Source: Algoriphagus sp. AGSA1
GTDB taxonomy: Bacteria; Bacteroidota; Bacteroidia; Cytophagales; Cyclobacteriaceae
DNA length: 64,000 nt
Direction: 5' to 3'
Assembly: GCF_021390545.1 (NCBI RefSeq)
Contig: NZ_JAJUWR010000031.1
Span: forward strand, 1 to 64,000
Below are positions 60,945-64,000 of this stretch, piece after piece. The notes below the pieces were generated by a model. The model ran no database searches. It saw only the letters and a program-made list of their open reading frames with translations, and was not told the origin of the DNA. A program made the translations under genes and the position numbers. Every line of letters begins with the position of its first letter. Positions within the stretch are counted from its first letter, which is position 1.

Positions 60945-61794
60945 TACAACTCATTGGGGCTTGGAACTGACAGGGCTTGGCTTTCAATATGGTGGAATCA
61001 AGGCAAACAAATACCTCTACAACGGCAAGAAACTGATCGAGGACAACGGGCTTCATTACTACGATTACGGGGCCAGAACGTATGATGCCACTATTGGGAG
61101 GTGGGGAGTTATTGATCCGTTGGCGGATCAGATGAGAAGATTCTCTCCATATAATTATGCTTTTGATAATCCAATTAGGTTTATTGATCCTGACGGGATG
61201 GCACCAAAGAACTGTTGTGGTCCGCCATCTTCATCCTCCGTTTTTTATTCGGAAATGGAGAAAAGTTTTGGAGAAGTTAAATCTGGGATTGAAAACTTCT
61301 TTGGATTTGGCAAATCATTTAGAAGTAATTCTCAGAATCATCAAAAGGTAGGTGCCATATTATCCTCAAATCTGGATTCTGGTCCTATGGATTCTAATAC
61401 AACAGTTGATAAAATTGAAACCCTAAATATTGATGGACTAGGAGCTATTGGAGGGAATAAACCTCCACGGGATTTTGGAGAAGTATTGTCTGGAATCTTA
61501 AATAGTTTGCTAGGCCTATTTTCAGAATTTTATAATGAAGATTCAAATAATATCGAGCCTGATGGTAATCAGACTGAAGAAAGAGTGAATTTGGATGATG
61601 CTAGCAGAGGAGAAGGTGCTAGTGAGGCTAATTATATGGGTAAAAAAGAAAGGAATTCTTCAGATGTTATGAAATTAGATACAGTTAGAGGTGATTTTAC
61701 TGATCGTTCAGGGAATAAAGCTAGGTTTAGAATAATTTTAGATGAGAATAAAGATACAGTTGATCAAAAATATTATGTTCCAAAGGGTTATTAA
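60945..61794 (+). pseudogene. Orphan Rhs core end, frame-shifted, with unknown tip
   Basis: The core homology starts at ACCCACTACAACTCATTGGG. One extra base against the parent (CCATGGGG) shifts the frame, and the open frame of 277 codons then starts only at a TTG (60961). It carries [20 protein letters not shown] and FIDPDGM, and then a tip of ~200 residues rich in Ser and Asn. The end, [20 protein letters not shown], then [14 protein letters not shown], is not a family I recognise. It is unlikely to be expressed alone; a tip reservoir is more plausible. Confidence 0.65.
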
Positions 61795-62179
61795 GGTCGT
61801 TTTATTAGTTTTTTTATTAAGCAATTCTTTTTCTTGTGATAACAATGATGAAGTTGTTCTAGAATTCGTAATTAAAGATGAGAATATCGTTGATGAGGAA
61901 TTAATCGCAAAAGCATTTTTAAATAGAAACAACTGGGAAATTGTCAATGCATATTTTGATTGTGAAAGTCCGAAAATGATTAATTATTCTAAGGATAAGG
62001 AAGGGATTAATGGTTGTGAAAAAGAACTTTTTGTGAAAAACGATACTATCTACATTGGGTTTACGCCTACTAAACTAGGGGTCAATACTTTTGATGGTAT
62101 TGAGGTTTTAATTAAAAGTAAGAATTCTAATTTGAAAATTGTGTCTGGGAGTTTTAATTATAATGTTGTGGGGAGCTAA
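61775..62179 (+). CDS. Small lipoprotein, putative immunity protein for module 4
   Basis: From [20 protein letters not shown] the protein has 134 residues with a lipobox ending in Cys21. An ATG 11 codons earlier would give a longer start. It overlaps the end of the Rhs tip by 20 bp. The acidic, beta-rich mature part ([20 protein letters not shown]) matches no known family. A lipid-anchored immunity protein would protect against a tip acting in the periplasm (inference). Confidence 0.6.
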   Translation: MFQRVIKVVLLVFLLSNSFSCDNNDEVVLEFVIKDENIVDEELIAKAFLNRNNWEIVNAYFDCESPKMINYSKDKEGINGCEKELFVKNDTIYIGFTPTKLGVNTFDGIEVLIKSKNSNLKIVSGSFNYNVVGS

Positions 62180-62432
62180 TAAAATAATTGTCTTGTTAGA
62201 TCTGTCGAATATAATAACTTCTTCTGGGGGAGGTTTGTCCTAGGTACTAGGTTTAGATTGTATCTAAACCTTTCTATAATATAGAGTTTGTAATTCGGAT
62301 AGCTTAGAGTGTCAAGATCTATTGACTGGCAAAGTGTGAAATAGAATGGATGGATTATTGTTAAAAAGCTTTAACTTTACGCCAAATACCCTATATCTAA
62401 ATGAAATAATTTAATGCCAATTAATATTCAAC

Positions 62433-63395
62433 ATGAAAAAACTCATTTACTTTTTGTTCTTCTTATCCGGGGGCGCCTATGCCCAGGAGACCCTTCAGAC
62501 GGTGACCGATAACGGAAGGATTACCACCAACAGGCTGGGCCTAGAGGATGGTGCCTATGTGGAAAACTGGGATTTTACCATTTATGGAGAGTCTATGAAC
62601 TACCGGGATCCTTTGCGTGTAATCGGCAATTTAGACGGTTCTGCTGCAGTATTGGAAGATGGGGCCATCCGCTTTGACCGCTCCTATGATATCTTCGAGG
62701 AGGACGGTTCCTCCCTGATCATGGTCTATCCCCCTTCGGGGATCCCCTATATCAGGAGATATGGATCCGACTTTACGATATTCAAGATCTGGAGCCCGAC
62801 GGCTTCCAGACAGGCCTATGAATCCACACTTGCCCTGGTGAACGGGGACAATGAGGAGGAGTTTCTCGATCTCTACAATATGAACTACCCCAGCAACAGC
62901 AGCTTTGGCATCCGCCTGCAAAAAAGAGGAACGGGAAATTACAAGAAGTTCCACTTTGAGTACAGCGACGGGGATGAACTCTATAAGGTGATGTCCCTGG
63001 CCCCGGATACCACGGCCGTCTTCCATGGGAAGGTAGGCATCGGTACAGAGGCTACCGGGCACCGGCTCTCGGTGGCCGGAGGTGTACTGGCAGAAACCGT
63101 GGAAGTAAAACTGCGGACAGCATGGCCTGATTATGTTTTTGAAAAAGGATATGAAAGGCTTTCCTTACAGGAACTGGATCACTATATCCAGGAGAACGGC
63201 ACGCTGCCCGAAGTCCCGTCAGCGGAAACAGTTGCCGATGAGGGGATCAACCTGGGGCAGATGGATGCCACACTGCTGAAGAAGGTGGAAGAAATCACGC
63301 TTTACCTGATTGATCATCAGAAAAAACTTGAATTCCTTGAAAAGGAAAACCAGCAGCTGAGAGAGGAACTTAAAAGCCTGAAAGATGGGAAATAG
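62433..63395 (+). CDS. Secreted tail-fibre-like protein, diverged paralogue
   Basis: This 320-residue protein has a signal peptide (1-17, AYA before QET), a beta-rich head, one GKVGIGTEATGHRLSVAGGV motif and a tail related to that of the 45-48 kb set (LPEVPSAETVADEGINLGQM, then a coiled coil). The tail is clearly more distant than among the four tandem paralogues. The segment NRLGLEDGAYVENW recalls the repeat of the next gene. It overlaps that gene by 11 bp. Confidence 0.75.
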   Translation: MKKLIYFLFFLSGGAYAQETLQTVTDNGRITTNRLGLEDGAYVENWDFTIYGESMNYRDPLRVIGNLDGSAAVLEDGAIRFDRSYDIFEEDGSSLIMVYPPSGIPYIRRYGSDFTIFKIWSPTASRQAYESTLALVNGDNEEEFLDLYNMNYPSNSSFGIRLQKRGTGNYKKFHFEYSDGDELYKVMSLAPDTTAVFHGKVGIGTEATGHRLSVAGGVLAETVEVKLRTAWPDYVFEKGYERLSLQELDHYIQENGTLPEVPSAETVADEGINLGQMDATLLKKVEEITLYLIDHQKKLEFLEKENQQLREELKSLKDGK

Positions 63396-63837
63396 TCTGA
63401 GGATTCTCTTTTTGGCGCTCTTTATAGCAGTAGGATCTGTTGCGACCGCACAGGTGGGTAACAGAACATCCAGGGAGCCCGGAGCTAAATCTGACAGTAT
63501 CCGGCGGTTTAAAATCGAGGACGGACTGTATGTCGGAGCTCATATTGATAAAAACAGAAAACTACCTTCTGTCGAAAGAGCAATCAGGAAGATGAAAACC
63601 GATAGCCAGGTTTTGGATTCGGCAAGGACAAAGCGGTTTGTTTTGGAAGATGGGTCTGACATTGGAGTGGGGGCAGGCTATAGGTCTGAAAGGGCAAAGA
63701 GTTTTGAGCAGCGAAAAAACCAGTCTTCAGGAGCTAGGAAAAAACCGGCTCCCGACCCCGTGGCAGATACTGTTCAGCAAAAAAGATTTGTTATCCAGGA
63801 TGGAAGATATGTTGGTACAGGGCCAAAAAAAAGGTAA
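63385..63837 (+). CDS. Small secreted protein with three EDG-type repeats
   Basis: This 150-residue protein has a signal peptide (1-22, ATA before QVGN). Three copies of a short unit follow: RRFKIEDGLYVGA, KRFVLEDGSDIGVG and KRFVIQDGRYVGTG, separated by basic linkers. I know no family. The unit may be a small binding motif, and a related segment occurs near the start of the preceding protein. Translation is coupled to that gene through an 11-bp overlap. Confidence 0.65.
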   Translation: MGNSLRILFLALFIAVGSVATAQVGNRTSREPGAKSDSIRRFKIEDGLYVGAHIDKNRKLPSVERAIRKMKTDSQVLDSARTKRFVLEDGSDIGVGAGYRSERAKSFEQRKNQSSGARKKPAPDPVADTVQQKRFVIQDGRYVGTGPKKR

Positions 63838-63934
63838 CAGATGATGAAATCGAGCATGACTCAAAAGTCACACACTGGGATGATTATCTGTTATGCGAGA
63901 TTCCATGTGACCATTGAAAAACAACTATAAACAC

Positions 63935-64000
63935 ATGAAACGTACAGGTCTTGGAATAATGTTAACGTTATGCCTATTCTGGATTGAGGCTCAGGCTCAA
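63935..64000 (+). CDS. Start of a secreted protein, cut by the window end
   Basis: Only 22 codons are visible. They form a signal peptide (MKRTGLGIMLTLCLFWIEAQ, then AQ). It is likely another exported protein of the same region. Confidence 0.55.
   Translation, partial: MKRTGLGIMLTLCLFWIEAQAQ

Overview
The window looks like a piece of a Bacteroidota chromosome, most likely Cytophagales (Cyclobacteriaceae-like). This is inferred from the SusC/SusD pair, LytTR regulators, DUF6520/DUF6266-type proteins, Rhs proteins with a DUF6443-like start, and tail-fibre-like secreted proteins. No rRNA or tRNA gene was recognised.

Layout. (1) 1-2215: the leader-distal part of a CRISPR array with no cas genes in the window. 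The array is invaded by nine copies of one ~115-bp insert that splits CRISPR repeats. (2) 2353-6248: a 5'-truncated beta-barrel gene, then a YHS protein, an ATP-grasp protein, a Crp/Fnr regulator, a DoxX protein and a DinB-like protein. (3) 6249-24051: an AT-rich accessory and defence island. It holds a C5 methyltransferase with a probable restriction enzyme, a TIR protein, a PD-(D/E)XK protein, a two-gene unit of a DUF6414-like protein plus a ClpB-like AAA+ ATPase, a DUF6980-like protein with a broken acetyltransferase, a two-gene membrane unit of unknown function, the 3' end of a group II intron, an Mrr-like endonuclease, a duplicated secreted nuclease, an MNT-HEPN fusion and an XRE regulator. 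Most of these genes are separated by copies of the same composite intergenic repeat, so the island looks built of cassettes. (4) 24651-39436: an outer-membrane uptake and peptide-maturation region with a TlpA-type thioredoxin, SusC, SusD, a DUF6520 peptide, a MauE/DoxX membrane protein, a histidine kinase with its LytTR regulator, a LanB-type dehydratase and a membrane LytTR protein. (5) 39815-43848: small RteC-like, DUF6266-like, DUF5675-like and holin-like genes. (6) 44795-48109: five secreted proteins with variable heads and a constant tail. (7) 48189-62179: a YD-repeat protein, a full Rhs toxin with a JAB-like tip, and three orphan Rhs tips, each followed by a putative immunity gene. (8) 62433-64000: another tail-fibre-like protein, a small repeat protein and the start of a further secreted protein.

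How the parts fit. The left half is dominated by defence genes and by short palindromic repeats that seem to spread between and into genes. The right half is dominated by recombination-driven variation: repeated Rhs cores carry different toxin tips with partner immunity genes, and fibre-like genes share one conserved C-terminus. The strongest candidates for something undescribed are the insert-bearing CRISPR array, the DUF6414-like/AAA+ pair, the membrane two-gene unit at 17485-18695, and the palindromic mini-elements that also sit inside Rhs coding sequence.
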